Below, piece after piece: positions 53,733-64,000 of a stretch of 64,000 nt of DNA. The position numbers were made by a program, and so were the translations under genes. Under the pieces are notes generated by a model. The model made no database searches, had not been told where the DNA came from, and saw only the letters and a program-made list of their open reading frames with translations. Source of the stretch: Sphaerosporella brunnea (Eukaryota > Ascomycota > Pezizomycetes > Pezizales > Pyronemataceae); the NCBI GenBank assembly GCA_008704415.1, contig VXIS01000021.1, positions 186,001 to 250,000 of the forward strand, read 5' to 3'. Every line of letters starts with the position of its first letter. Within the stretch, counting starts at the first letter, position 1.

Positions 53733-55816
53733 AAGGGCTTTAACGACGTGTCATGATAGGACTCAGCACTCGTATTGCCCGCCATGTTTCAACGTCAGTG
53801 AGGGCAAACCTGCCGCGTAATGTCCCATCAGTGATAATCACGCTCCAGGTGGTCAAAATAGCAAGGCAACATGTGCCTGTAGCGCGATGCACAGGCAATG
53901 CTCCAGCTAGTAACTTATCAACGCTCAACTGGATCCTGCCGAGCACATGCTTGCACGCGTTATGTCTACGCTTGGCAACATCCGGCGCGACGCCTTGAGC
54001 TGAGTTTGCTCCAGATCAGTTGGGCTGCACATATTGTCCGAGAGTGTCTGCCACCATACCGATCACTGGTCTCGACATAGGTGATCGGGGAGCATTGCCG
54101 GTAGTCCTCCCAGACCGTAATACCGAGTGTTATGCAGTGTCACCTTCGGACTCCAAACCGGCAAAGTGTGGAGTTGGGATGGGACTCCTCGACATGCACC
54201 CGCCGTGCAATCATTTGGCTCACAGAGACTCACTCGACAATTACATCCTCGACGCGGCGATTGCATTCAATCCTTAATTACAGAATGCGGGAACTCAAAA
54301 CCGTTGAGACACCTGAAAAAAATGCTCCCTATCCCCGGGCACCAATGCAACGGGGAATCTCTGCAGAGCCCGCTGGGAAATCTGTATTCAACGCGATGCC
54401 GTTATACCGTGGACGGTGGTCAGTAGTTATGTGAGTGGATGTCGCAGAGTCGTCGATCTCGCAAAAGACACGATCACCATTTCCTGAAGTAGACCGACAG
54501 ACTGCCGCTGCGTGTGCGTCCGCCTGGCTGCCGATTCCACGACCATCTTGCTTGCAACTCCGATACCATAGTACTGTCAGTTCCCATCTGTGCCGTGGTA
54601 TAAAATGGTTTGGAAATCTCCCCTTGAGCTACAATCGACGTTTAGGTCCACCCACCGCCGGTTGCCGGCGCGCTTGTTCGGTGTCCAATCTATCAACCAC
54701 ACCACGTGGGAGATGTCCGTGCGTGGTCTTTCGTTTCCGGGCCGAGTCGCGGTATCCCTCACCGAGTTTGGCATCGCCAAGTGCAGAGGCAGCACATCAC
54801 TCGTTTGGAGGCCCATCCTTTGATGTAGCTTTCCGGACATTGAGTACGGCAGAACTCACGCGCCTATAGGAGACACATGCAGTGTCGTCGTGCGACCATT
54901 CTCAGTGTTGCACAGTACGTAAGCGCACTGCCAGCTTGGGCTTTCCTGCGGCCAATGGGACTACGGCATGTAGGTATCCCGTATGACCTGTAGGCATTAC
55001 ATCTCCCAAAAAACAACCGGTGGGTGCGTCGCCGCGTCATTCTCGGCGCCTACGAGCATCTAGAAGCGGTGACACCTGGTATATCGGACGGTTACGGCCT
55101 ATTGTGACTTAACGCGCGGCGTGGCAGCTTATGTTTTACCGTGAAGCTCTGAAAACTCTCCCGGCCGAATTGCGGACGCAATGCAACCCAGCTTAAACTA
55201 TTATTGTCAATGCTGGCAGTCTTCAGGCCAGAAAAAGCCTCTCTGGGATCGTGTTTGCGGATACAGTTGATTCGTGTTGACGCTCGATATCCCCTGCCCG
55301 ATGCACTGCCCGTTGCTCTTCCATTGTGCACCTACGCCAGTCACGGGTTGTGACAATAAGCAGAATTGAACTTTGCTGGCTTTTGAGGGACGGTGGTGGT
55401 CATCTGGGGAGTCTCGCTCAGCGGGGGTTCCTTATATGTGTCGTGGGCGGGGGCTTCAATATACCAAGAACTGACAATTTCGTGGGGCAACGAAATGAAT
55501 GAGATATCACTTCTACAACGGTCGGAACGTCTTCGCGAAGAATGAGCTACGCTCTACTATACCGACATTGCGATCTGTCCCACCAGCTTTCCCATTGTCA
55601 AAAAGCGTGTGATTCAACGCTTGGTCCCCTCGCCATCATTTTTTCTCTTCAGACCGCTCCGGTGCTTCTATACGTTTGTACCAGAAACGCCTCATCTTGG
55701 CTTCCAAATATTCCTGCAAAGGAAACGGATACAGGTGCTGAAGGCGGTAAGCTATATCGAAGTCTTTTCCCACAGCTTCCTGAAACCATACCAGCACGGA
55801 TGGGGGCAAATCTGGT
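53733..55816. other. No supported gene
   Basis: The 144-codon plus-strand frame at 54435-54869 lacks motifs and competes with minus-strand frames. No repeats were recognised. Confidence 0.35.
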
Positions 55817-56339
55817 TCAGGAGAGGTTTGTTATCGCCATGTCACCCAGGCCAGCAAATATCGCGACGTGTTCATCATCCATCTGCCATTTCCGAAGGTT
55901 CTCCAGGGCAATCTGGCCACGCAGGCGCGCGGCATCGTTCCTCTGGAGGTGATGCTTCATTGATGTGGCCAGTAGGCTAGGCCGCCGGAAAGTGCATTGG
56001 ATACAGATGGTCCATGCGAGGTCCCCGATCGCCACTCACTCGTGCGATCACCACCGCAGCCGCCACCCCATCCCCAACCGCGCATCTGCCGGTATAGATC
56101 GTCGCCAGGATCCCGCTGCGCACGCAAGCGACGAACTCTCTCCTGGGCCATTCAGTGTGGTGTGCTCGCTGGTTTTCCTGATACTGTTGTCGGGCCATCG
56201 CCTCCTGCTGCCGTTGATGCTCCTTCCTTGACGGCCACAGGTTGTTGATATATGTTTCCATCCTAGAATCATTCATTTGGCTATCGGCGTTTGTACAGAC
56301 GTCGCGCATTTCGTGGCCAAGGTACGACAAAAGGAGCTG
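55817..56339 (-). CDS. Candidate exons of a charged helical protein (partial)
   Basis: On the minus strand a 3' splice site (CTAGTAG) at 56340 leads into a frame with LLLSYLGHEMRDVCTNADSQ, then RKEHQRQQEAMARQQYQE, a likely coiled coil. It ends at a GTGAGT donor (exon 56339-56040). A 97-nt intron (55943-56039) leads to a second exon 55942-55817 with NDAARLRGQIALENLRKWQM and a stop. Both junctions are in phase. Upstream exons and the start were not found. The family is unknown. Confidence 0.38.
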
Positions 56340-57888
56340 CTACTAGCTTGATGGTAGACGTTCCGGTGAACAACAAGGATCGTGGCGCGGTAGACATGCA
56401 TGCTACGTAAACCTTGAGAGCTGCGACTATTGCGGTGTTTCACGCGTGCTCGCGATGTGGAGTGCAATTTCATTTGACGAGGCTGCTTTACGAGCACTGC
56501 ATCGCGCTGGATATTTGCGTGGGAACCTGCCTACGCGTTGGGTGTGCGATGTGATGTATCGTGATATATACCTTGGGAAAACGCCGCGTGACCGTGTATC
56601 ACTCCACCTTCTCACAAAACGCGCCCCAATCCCTCTCAACAAGCGCAAACAAGCCGCGCGCAGCCGCTGCCACGCCGCATGTCTCGTGCCCGCCTTCGTC
56701 GCAAGATCCCACGCCTCAAGGCAGCCTGTTCATTCGTGTTTGGAGTCTCGCCCTTGACCTTGCACTGATACTCCCGTGGGCACTGTGTGCGCAAGAAGTG
56801 GATGTGCCTTTGCAAGAGGCAGACCACGAACATTTGGGGGCACCGATTGTTAACCGTAACGATATGGCTGGCCCGTGAGGCGAAGGGCGCACGATGAGCT
56901 CGCCCGGTGTCATGGCTGATCTCTGCGCGGCTATAAAGGGCTCGGTGCCACACAGGCTCTGCATTGGCGCGAGATGTTCGCCGGCTTTTTGCAGCAGCGT
57001 CCGATTGTCGATTGACTGCTTTGTTTCCAGATTGGCAAAGACCATGGCTGCGTACGGCTGATTTCTGACGGACGCAGGCGACTAGGCAGCCGTTGATGGC
57101 GCGTACTTGTTGAGTGTGGGCGGTGGCCGGCATCCTGCGATGGGGTCAGTATGCGCGCATCCACAACCGTTGAATAAAAAACACGGATTCACCTGACCGC
57201 AAAGGCGACGGACGGGCCTATGCCCGCTACAATCTCCTCTGCGCTGCGGTGGGTATCTCCAACCCGTCACGACGGACATGAACGCGACCAGCAGCGCCTG
57301 CACCGCCATCTCGGACTTCGCCCGGTCTTTCGACGCGTCGTCTTCTTCGCCTGCGTATGCCGCTTGGGTGCTGGGTCTATACGACGCGGAGCATGGAGGG
57401 GCGGGAGTCGCTGAGCCAGAATGCGGACGTGTGTGGGTAGCGCGGCCGGAACGGCGACGGAGACGGCGGCTGCATCGGCCCGGCCTGTGGCGTGCGTGCG
57501 TATTCCCCGGGCAGCAAGAATGCGTTTAGCGGTGAATCAGTCGTCGTGGGTGTGGGAGTCGACACGTGGGGACGGTGTTGGCATCGCTGCCACAAGCAGC
57601 GTCGGGTAGGCGTTTCGCATTGTTGTTTTTCTCGGAAGAGACACGAAAGGCGTCGCGATACCGAGCGGTATCGCGATAATAGGCAACGCGTGGCGTCAAT
57701 GGCTTATATAATGCCACCGCGGCGTCGCTTAAATCGATGTTATCTGATCTGCCGCAAGCGCTAGCCGCAAGCGCCGTGCCGCGCAGCCACACGCCACATC
57801 CCAGCAGCCTGTAATCTTTGCCATCAGCCCCCGACGAAGTGTTATGATTGAGATGCAAGACTGCAACAACATCGCAACCAACAATACT
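56340..57888. other. Tract with undecided coding signals
   Basis: Plus-strand frames at 56446-56757 (AALRALHRAGYLRGNLP) and 57278-57529 (SDFARSFDASSSSPAYAAWV) and a minus-strand frame at 56716-57045 all look mildly protein-like. They may be exons of the neighbouring minus-strand gene or of a plus-strand gene. No splice pattern could be fixed. Confidence 0.25.
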
Positions 57889-58296
57889 TTATGCTTCCCT
57901 ATCTGCATCCCCGTGAAGTACTTTAAGATCCAGCGGCGCAATCGCCTCACGCGTGGGAACAAGACCGGCCTTTGCTTGCGCAATGGCAGATGGTAGTCGT
58001 GAGAGCTGATCCGTAGAACCCTGCGCCTTGCGCATCTGATGACTGCTAGCCTTCGCGCTGCAGACCAGGCGTTCAGTAGTCTTGCCGTGCCCTACCTCGC
58101 CACTTCTGACGCCGATCAGACCATCTGCGTCTTGCTCTTTGTCCTGGTAAGCATTCGGCATACTGCTGACTCTGATCACTTCATCGTTCGGGTTCCGTTG
58201 TACACCTGTACACTCCGGCACAGTGTGTTGCCCTAGTCGTTGAGGATCGTGTGTCAACAAAGGCGCACTCTGCATCCGAGAGAGCATCTGGATCAT
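57889..58296 (-). CDS. Hypothetical 135-aa protein
   Basis: An intronless minus-strand frame with ATG at 58296. The composition is balanced and hydrophilic, with PLLTHDPQRLGQHTVPE near the start, NPNDEVIRVSSMPNAYQ in the middle and an alanine-rich end with PSAIAQAKAGLVPTREAIA. No domain, signal or membrane segment was seen. The opposite strand has only a short competing frame. It could also be the last exon of a larger gene. Confidence 0.42.
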   Translation of the reverse strand: MIQMLSRMQSAPLLTHDPQRLGQHTVPECTGVQRNPNDEVIRVSSMPNAYQDKEQDADGLIGVRSGEVGHGKTTERLVCSAKASSHQMRKAQGSTDQLSRLPSAIAQAKAGLVPTREAIAPLDLKVLHGDADREA

Positions 58297-58615
58297 TTAC
58301 CGGCGGCAGTCGCCCTCTTGGGAATCAATGGCGCGTTCGATTCATCAAGGGACCAGGCGGCGGCGACGGCCGGCCGGTGAGTCGATGAGAGAGTCATTTC
58401 CTCTGCCGCTAGGTGATGGCAAACCTAGAAAGGTCTTCACTTTCAACGGTTGAATGGGTATTTCCAATTTTGCTCTGGACACCCTCCCAAGGCTGCCGGT
58501 GGGTGCACATAATCCGCCTGTTCCCCCTTCCTGACACAACCAAAACCCAACAATGTGCCAGCACCGTGGGTAGCGTTGTACGGAAAACGAGTGTTGGCAC
58601 GAACGCAAGTTGCCG

Positions 58616-58649
<34 letters not shown>

Positions 58650-59416
58650 CGTCACGAGAACCAATGGCGGGTATCAACGTTTGATGGTAGAGTGATCGTG
58701 GTATTCGGTACATCGTATAGTCAGCACCCAGTCCATTAAACAACACCTTCTAAAACCAACCGTATCACCTACATCCGACACAGCTTTCCTGGAAATGAAC
58801 AGCGAAGTGCGACTCATAAAGATCACTGATTGCCCGCTGACAAGGCGCGGCGAGGACCCGATCCGACTCGTTGCTGCCGCCCCTGGTACCACTTAGCTCC
58901 GTGCAGCACTTATTCAAGTCCCTCATTCTCCAAACGCACGCAAGCTCTGCCCATACCCTAGCACGAAATGCGTCCCAAATAGCTTCGAAAGCAAGCTGTA
59001 ATAAGCTAGATGAGTCTTCTGCTTTCTGAGTGTTGGATTGTTTGCTCGTGCTTTCACACGCGGTTATACCGTGTAGAGACGGAGAGAGCGGAGGGTGTCG
59101 GCAGCGGCTGATGGCAAACCTCGTGGAGTCATATCCAGGGCCCGAAACGGGACACGCAGAGTCTTTTCCGACGGTAGCGATGGCAGCGATAAGCATGGCA
59201 GATACAGATGCGAGTGACGACCTGATAGACTCGGTTGACGGTTCGGAGAGAGGTATAAACAGTCGTGCGAACGGGCGCGATGTCGAAAGCGAGTTTGCAA
59301 ACAGCACGGGCACGTATCATCACCCAGCAACTTACTGACGCATTAGCCGAGCAGCAATATCTCCGTTACGAAGGCCAATCAAGGCGGCAATTTTGGGTGT
59401 ACAGGGCCCTCTGGTA
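58297..59416. other. Tract without a firm gene
   Basis: A minus-strand frame of 182 codons (58765-59313) and a plus-strand frame of 102 codons (59030-59338, acidic/serine-rich second half) overlap; neither has motifs. The only certain item is the trinucleotide repeat at 58616-58650. Confidence 0.3.
58616..58650 (+). repeat. (CAA)n microsatellite
   Basis: About eleven perfect CAA repeats. Confidence 0.95.
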
Positions 59417-59600
59417 GTGCTGGGCACGGGTTTGGGCGCCCCAACGGTGCACGGGGCGCCACGGGGCGGCGACCGCCTCTACGGTCCCCGATCCTCCCCG
59501 CTCCGCCCCGGGCGCCCCGTCGACAACCCGATCACCCCGTCGCTGACCCGGCCATCTCGTCGGAAACCCGGCCACCCCGTATATTACATACTGCCGGGTG
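59417..59600 (-). mobile_element. GC-rich MITE, copy 3, truncated
   Basis: The left end GTGCTGGGCACGGG after TA matches the ends of the elements at 20080 and 23188. The interior continues with ACCCGATCACCCCGTCGCTG, GGCCATCTCGTCGGAAACCC and GGCCACCCCGTATATTACA, the same order as the minus strand of copy 2. The other inverted end is missing. Confidence 0.65.
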
Positions 59601-61889
59601 TCTACCGGAGACGCCGTGTTCTCGAATTCCACTGTCCGACGAACATCTTATGTGCCAATTGGACGGGGAAGTGTACCGGCCCTCATTGTCCCACATACAT
59701 CAGTCTCACCTCACGGCCGCCCCGAGATTCCCCGTCGCACGCCATACTGAGAGCGATAGAATCAGAAATACGTGGTCTGGAGCTCTGAAGCAGGATCCTG
59801 TCCACGCAAAAGGCCGCGCAAGACCGTGGTTCGGGCCGCGTAATTCTTGCGCATCTTGACCGAAGTTTATTCTTTTGAGATCCGGGTTGGGTGTCGGAAC
59901 CAAATTTTATGTGCGCTGATGCCAACATAGATTATAAATCGCGCGTTCCGGAAGAAATGCCGTCGCATTCCCAACACGGTTGTTGGCGTTGAGGTATATT
60001 TATCGCGTATTTGGCGGTCCGCACAACCGCGCAAACCTTGACAACTGGGCTTCCCTTGCATAGCCTGGTACCTATGACATGAAGAACAGATTCGCTCTGC
60101 CCGTAATTTGGGGGAGAACTTTCATCGGTTGTTCCTCTGCCAGCCGAGATCTAACTTCCTGGGACCCATCAGGTTTTGGCTTCCGCTCGGCTCGCCCACA
60201 CACTATTTGGAATAACCTCACAATTCGTGCACATGGGAAACTCGCGAATCTCAACGTATAATGTATCGACCCTAACCGGTGCGCACGACCTAGAATTTCC
60301 AGCGGCACGGAGCCATATTTAAAGGCTGCGGATCCCAGGCTTGCTGGCTCAACACCGCAGTTAATGCACGGCCACCGTCTTGTGCACCCTTTGAATTAAT
60401 CCAAATATTCAATATGGCCTGCAGCGAACCGCATTCCCGCAAACCCGGCGTCCCAGGATGTAACATCATTACTCAACATTCTTGCGTGTCGTTGGATGCT
60501 GATAATCGCGAAACATACAATATCTTCTTACGTATCATGATTCCACCCTGCCGCCCCGCCATGGAATCTTCACCGCGAAAACCGGCTGCCATACAACCGG
60601 AACCTTGGCCATATGCCCCGTCATCAGTCATGCCAACGGCATCGGTTGAATTGCCCAAATCACGATATTGCGCTCAGTACCAATGTACAGCTGCGTTTTG
60701 GAATCACCGCGTTCACTCCTGAAGAACGCTCGACATTTCTGACGAAAGTGAATCGATTCGGGTTGACTGAGTTGTTTCTTTTCCCGCTCTTGATAGTCAC
60801 TTAGGGAGGGGATTCACCTCGTGTAGATCAGGATTGGAGCAGTCAAAGAGTCCATCACGGTTCCATGACATCAAACAGTCAAGGGCATCGAGTGCCGAAC
60901 AACCTAAGCCGGCCCGACAGTCGGATTAAGTCATCATGGCGCCACTGAGTATTCGGCACTGGCTTCGCCGACATGGGTGGAATGCTAGGCACCTCCAAGG
61001 CCATTCGGGCTAGGTATTTTCAACGTTAATCAACTTTCCTCTGCTTTTAGTGTTCAACCAAGACAGTCTCCAAAAGTTCGCTCTGGAATCGCTCAAACTG
61101 GTGCCTTTCAATTGAATTGTGTGATATTCGTCGCTTCCCATCCCACGTGGGTAAAGCCGCCACCTCTGTCACAATCAATGTTCGTATTGCAGTGAAAATT
61201 TTCCTGGCTAGATGTGTTTCAAGCCGTACATGGACAGTGAGGGACAAGGCTGGCTTCTCGTTCCAGTTGTTTGACGAAATTGAAATTACAGCGTGTTTCT
61301 ACTGGTCTGGCAATCCTCGACGCTAGCCCGTGGTTGAAGACCGGGCTCCCACAGCTATCGGTTCGAGATCGGGGCTTAGACCTTCTACACACGGCTTTCG
61401 CTCTCATATTATCGCAATTTTACGCTCATTCGCACGGGTTGGGGGTCACTCTTCAATCATCTATGCGGCTATCCCGTTGTCCGGGCCGGATCATTAAGGC
61501 TTTCCCGCAGTCCCGCCTGGCCTCAGTTCTTGTTAGGGACGCCCGGGGGTGGCGAACTCAATCCAGGCCCCTGTTGGACTGTGGAATTCAGACTGTGCAT
61601 GAATCGATGGTTACGTGGGATTGCGGTGTAGCGTGGAGGGGAATAGTAGGAGGTTGATTTATGATTTTTGGAGAGGTGGGGAGACTGCGTAGTGGCGGGG
61701 TGGCCGAGACGACTGTTTGATGCACACTGCCTGGCCACACTCCCTGGCCACACCGGTTTGCTGCCCGTTTGAAAGACTTTAAAACCCAAATCATCTGCGG
61801 GCGATCGTTTCTCTTGCGTTGGCAAAACGCTTTGCCTTGTCAATAGATGCCCGGCGTTGGCCGCCGTGAGAAATGTTGGAAGCAGTGTT
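59601..61889. other. Tract without a supported gene
   Basis: A plus-strand frame 60414-60722 starting MACSEPHSRKPG and a minus-strand frame opposite it (60473-60658) are equally plausible. No motif was found. Confidence 0.3.
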
Positions 61890-61990
61890 CCTAATAGCCG
61901 GCCCAACAAGCCCGGCTGTGTGGGCAGTCTGTCAAAAGGCAACAGCCCGGCTGTCTCAAAATCACGACGGGCTGGCTGGCGGGCTGTCGG
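61890..61990 (+). repeat. GC-rich degenerate repeat, related to 9441-9700
   Basis: GCCCGGCTGTGTGGGC, GCCCGGCTGTC and GGGCTGGCTGGCGGGCTG words recur as in 9441-9700. Confidence 0.35.
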
Positions 61991-62089
61991 GCTGCCAAGC
62001 GCTTTCAACTTAGGAGAAACCATCAGTTTGACCTAGTTAGGTCGCAAACTGAAGAAAGTGTTTCTGTGTAGCTATTCACAACCCCGTCT

Positions 62090-62900
62090 GAGTGCTATAT
62101 TCCTTCCCAGCCACGTCTAAGTGCTCAATCCCATCCACCGCCGCTGAACTCTGTCTCAACCCTGAACCCGTCCCCCGCACCATGCGAGTGCTGGTGTGGG
62201 GAGATAGTCGCGTCAGAAGGTGAAAGTGAGTTGGATTCTGCCGCACGTCCAGCCGGCTCTATATATACATGATCCTCCGCTGAGCCTCAACCCTAAGTCT
62301 CTACACTCCTACAGCTGGACTCTGAACCGCATCCCAGCCCCGCCCGAGTGAGTAATCCCGTCGCAACCCAGCCTGGGTGCTGAATCTCTCTGTCCATGTG
62401 CTGAACTCTGACTCCACACTGAACCCCGTCCCATCCCCGTCCGAGTGCTAAACTCTCTCTCAACGCCGACACCCGTTCCCTCTCCGTCTGGGTGCTAAAT
62501 CCCTTCCCCCAATATCCGAGTGATGGATTCCCAGCCACGGCCCAGTGCTCCACACCGTCCCAGTCCCTTCCACGCTGAAGCCCATCACGAGCCCGTCCGC
62601 ATACTGAACGTTCCCATCCATGTCTCCGGTCGCCGTCACGTCTCAGTGCTTAAATCTGTCTGAACGGTCAACTACGTCCAATCCCCGTGCTGGTTCTGCA
62701 TTCGGTCCAAGTCCCGTCTGAGTGATCAATCCCGCCGGAGTGCGGACTGACGTCCCCCGGCCTAAGACTGTCCGAGTGCTGGAGCCCGTCCACGCCCTGA
62801 GCGAGTCCTGAACCACGTCCAAGTCCCCTTCAAGTGATAAACCCCATCCAAGCCCCGTGAGAGTGCCGCACCCCATTGCGGGTGATGAACCCGCTCAAGC
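62090..62900 (+). repeat. GC-rich minisatellite array
   Basis: More than 20 degenerate units of ~30-36 bp around CCCGTCCGAGTGCTGAA and CCCATCCCAGCCCCG. The reverse complement makes up the shorter array at 34260-34510. No coding frame is conserved. Confidence 0.75.
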
Positions 62901-63319
62901 TCCATCTCCCGAATCTGGGGTTCTTGGCGAGTGCGCAGTTCCCATCTCCAGTACTGGTACTAATATCAGGAATATTACATTGATGTAGAACATATGTTCC
63001 TTCGAAGCGGAGACCTCACCAGGTATTCCGCCCTGAATTCAGCTCGGTGCAACAAAAAATCAGTCAGCTTTCATTCGGATCACAATGGGACATGCCGCTT
63101 GAATGGGAGAAAGTGCGTGAGTGCGTGGTTTGTGGTTTACGGCGTATCGACGACGCGCCTCTTGATGAATTATCAAGGGATCGTCAGTAGGTTGGTTCTT
63201 GTGTGGGATGAATCGTGGTGGGTCAGTTTATTCAACCGGTAGATCATTATTGATATTCGAGAAGGTAGGCGTACTGCGGGGCCGCCGGGCTGCTGCGCGC
63301 GCAGCTTCGCCGCCAGCTA
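62901..63319. other. No supported gene
   Basis: An 82-codon frame at 62994-63242 has no motif. Confidence 0.35.
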
Positions 63320-63492
63320 CAGTAGAGTATCTACATAAGAATACGGTCATATAAGAATATCCGCCCTATAAGAATATGGGTTGCCGGTCCCGACCGATTT
63401 TGTATGGGACAGGCCACGCTCTCTATAAGAATTTCACTTTGTAGCATAAGCCCCAGCGGTCCCAACCGTATTCTGATATAGACACTCTACTG
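63320..63492. mobile_element. pogo/Fot1-like MITE
   Basis: 173 bp with ends CAGTAGAGTATCTACATAAGAATACGG-like and its complement CCGTATTCTGATATAGACACTCTACTG, about 27 bp with four mismatches. TA flanks both ends (63318-63319 and 63493-63494). The CAGTAGAGT start and TA duplication fit the pogo/Fot1 group of Tc1/mariner elements. The inside repeats TATAAGAATA three more times. It is too short to code and lies about 330 bp ahead of the 63827 gene. Confidence 0.8.
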
Positions 63493-63495
63493 TAG

Positions 63496-63826
63496 TCACA
63501 CTTTGCCTGCCCTTAGACGTGGCCCGAAGATCGAATGCTCTGGTGATGCTACTCGGGACCCAAAAAGCCAGTACTGCACTCACCCATTGCTTGCTCACCC
63601 TGAGTTGATTTAGTGGCCAAACCTGTAACCTAGCCCGAGATCTCTACTTTGCAAACAAAGCACTGCGGAGGAGCCCTAAAAACCTCGCAGTCACGGTGCA
63701 GCTTGAACCGGCCAAACCCAAACCCTCACAGCCACCACTTCACCAGCACTTTTGCCAACAACAAGAACGCCAGTCGGCCCATCACAACCACAAACCATCA
63801 CATCTCCATAACAACAGCAACCCATA
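63496..63826 (+). promoter_or_regulatory. Promoter/5' leader of the 63827 gene
   Basis: The final ~120 bases are strongly A/C-rich with few G and no ATG, as in well-expressed fungal genes. No individual factor site is claimed. Confidence 0.4.
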
Positions 63827-64000
63827 ATGTGGTCTATCGCTCACCACCTCTCAGCAGCCGGCGTTTTCGCCCGCGCGACGCCGATCGCCCAGCATACGGT
63901 TCATCTCTCGACCGCATCACGCCGCTCGGTGTTTTCAGGAGTCCGCTTTGCTGTTTCCTCGCCGGTGAAGGCCATGCTGCCAGGCGGCGTGCAGCACCAA
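63827..64000 (+). CDS. Start of a gene with mitochondrial-type leader (partial)
   Basis: ATG 63827 in the context CCCATAATGTGG opens a frame that is still open after 58 codons at the window edge. The N-terminus (MWSIAHHLSAAGVFARATP, then SRRSVFSGVRFAVSSP) has no acidic residue and is rich in R, S, A, H and V. This is the composition of a cleavable mitochondrial targeting sequence, with an R-x-x-S type cleavage region near SRRSVFSG. The mature protein is outside the window, so the product is unknown. Confidence 0.6.
   Translation, partial: MWSIAHHLSAAGVFARATPIAQHTVHLSTASRRSVFSGVRFAVSSPVKAMLPGGVQHQ

Overview
This window looks like repeat-rich, gene-poor chromosomal DNA of a filamentous ascomycete (probably Pezizomycotina). 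Four signals point there. The few convincing protein genes carry short introns of about 59-64 nt with fungal donors (GTATGT, GTACGT) and A/C-rich 5' leaders ahead of the ATG. There is an intact Tad-like non-LTR retrotransposon with an RNase H domain. There are relics of a fungal HNH_2-type protein and of a fungal tyrosine recombinase. There are several small terminal-inverted-repeat elements. No bacterial operon structure, rRNA, credible tRNA or CRISPR array was seen. All gene models and family names come from reading the sequence only.

Layout. 1-10.5 kb is mostly anonymous DNA with two copies of a ~135-bp inverted-repeat element (3.3 and 6.3 kb), one copy of a ~220-bp dispersed repeat (4.5 kb) and one broken ORF (4.7-5.5 kb). 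10.5-14.1 kb is the best host-gene cluster: a two-exon gene for a 474-aa protein, a truncated LINE 3' end, and a gene for a lysine/arginine-rich protein with a reading-frame break. 14.2-15.8 kb holds two tandem-repeat arrays. 16.8-17.9 kb is a decayed LINE ORF2. 18.6-24.7 kb holds more dispersed repeats, a palindromic minisatellite and a tyrosine-recombinase relic interrupted by a GC-rich MITE.

25.3-31.4 kb is the centrepiece: a LINE on the minus strand with three overlapping ORFs (a short ORF, a gag-like zinc-knuckle ORF1, and ORF2 with endonuclease, reverse transcriptase, RNase H and a C-terminal CCHC). It appears to have cut into the gene whose 3' part lies at 24.7-25.3 kb. 32.6-33.8 kb has a direct-repeat element joined to an ORF1 relic of a related LINE; the same repeat recurs alone at 41 kb. 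35.6-36.6 kb is a three-exon gene for a coiled-coil protein. 43.3-47.4 kb is a satellite of ~300-370-bp units in two arms pointing towards each other, with a conserved palindromic core in each unit; fragments of the 35.6-kb gene's 5' end are trapped in it. 48.3-49 kb is an HNH_2 relic broken by an 11-bp tandem duplication. From 49 to 63 kb there are only weak candidate exons, minisatellites and a third GC-rich MITE. The window ends in a pogo-like MITE followed by the start of a gene with a mitochondrial-type leader, which runs off the edge.

The parts mostly do not form a pathway: this is an accessory or repeat-island region where mobile elements and satellites have built up around a few host genes. 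The strongest candidates for something undescribed are the opposed satellite arms with their conserved core, the nested GC-rich MITE family, and the overlapping three-ORF layout of the LINE.
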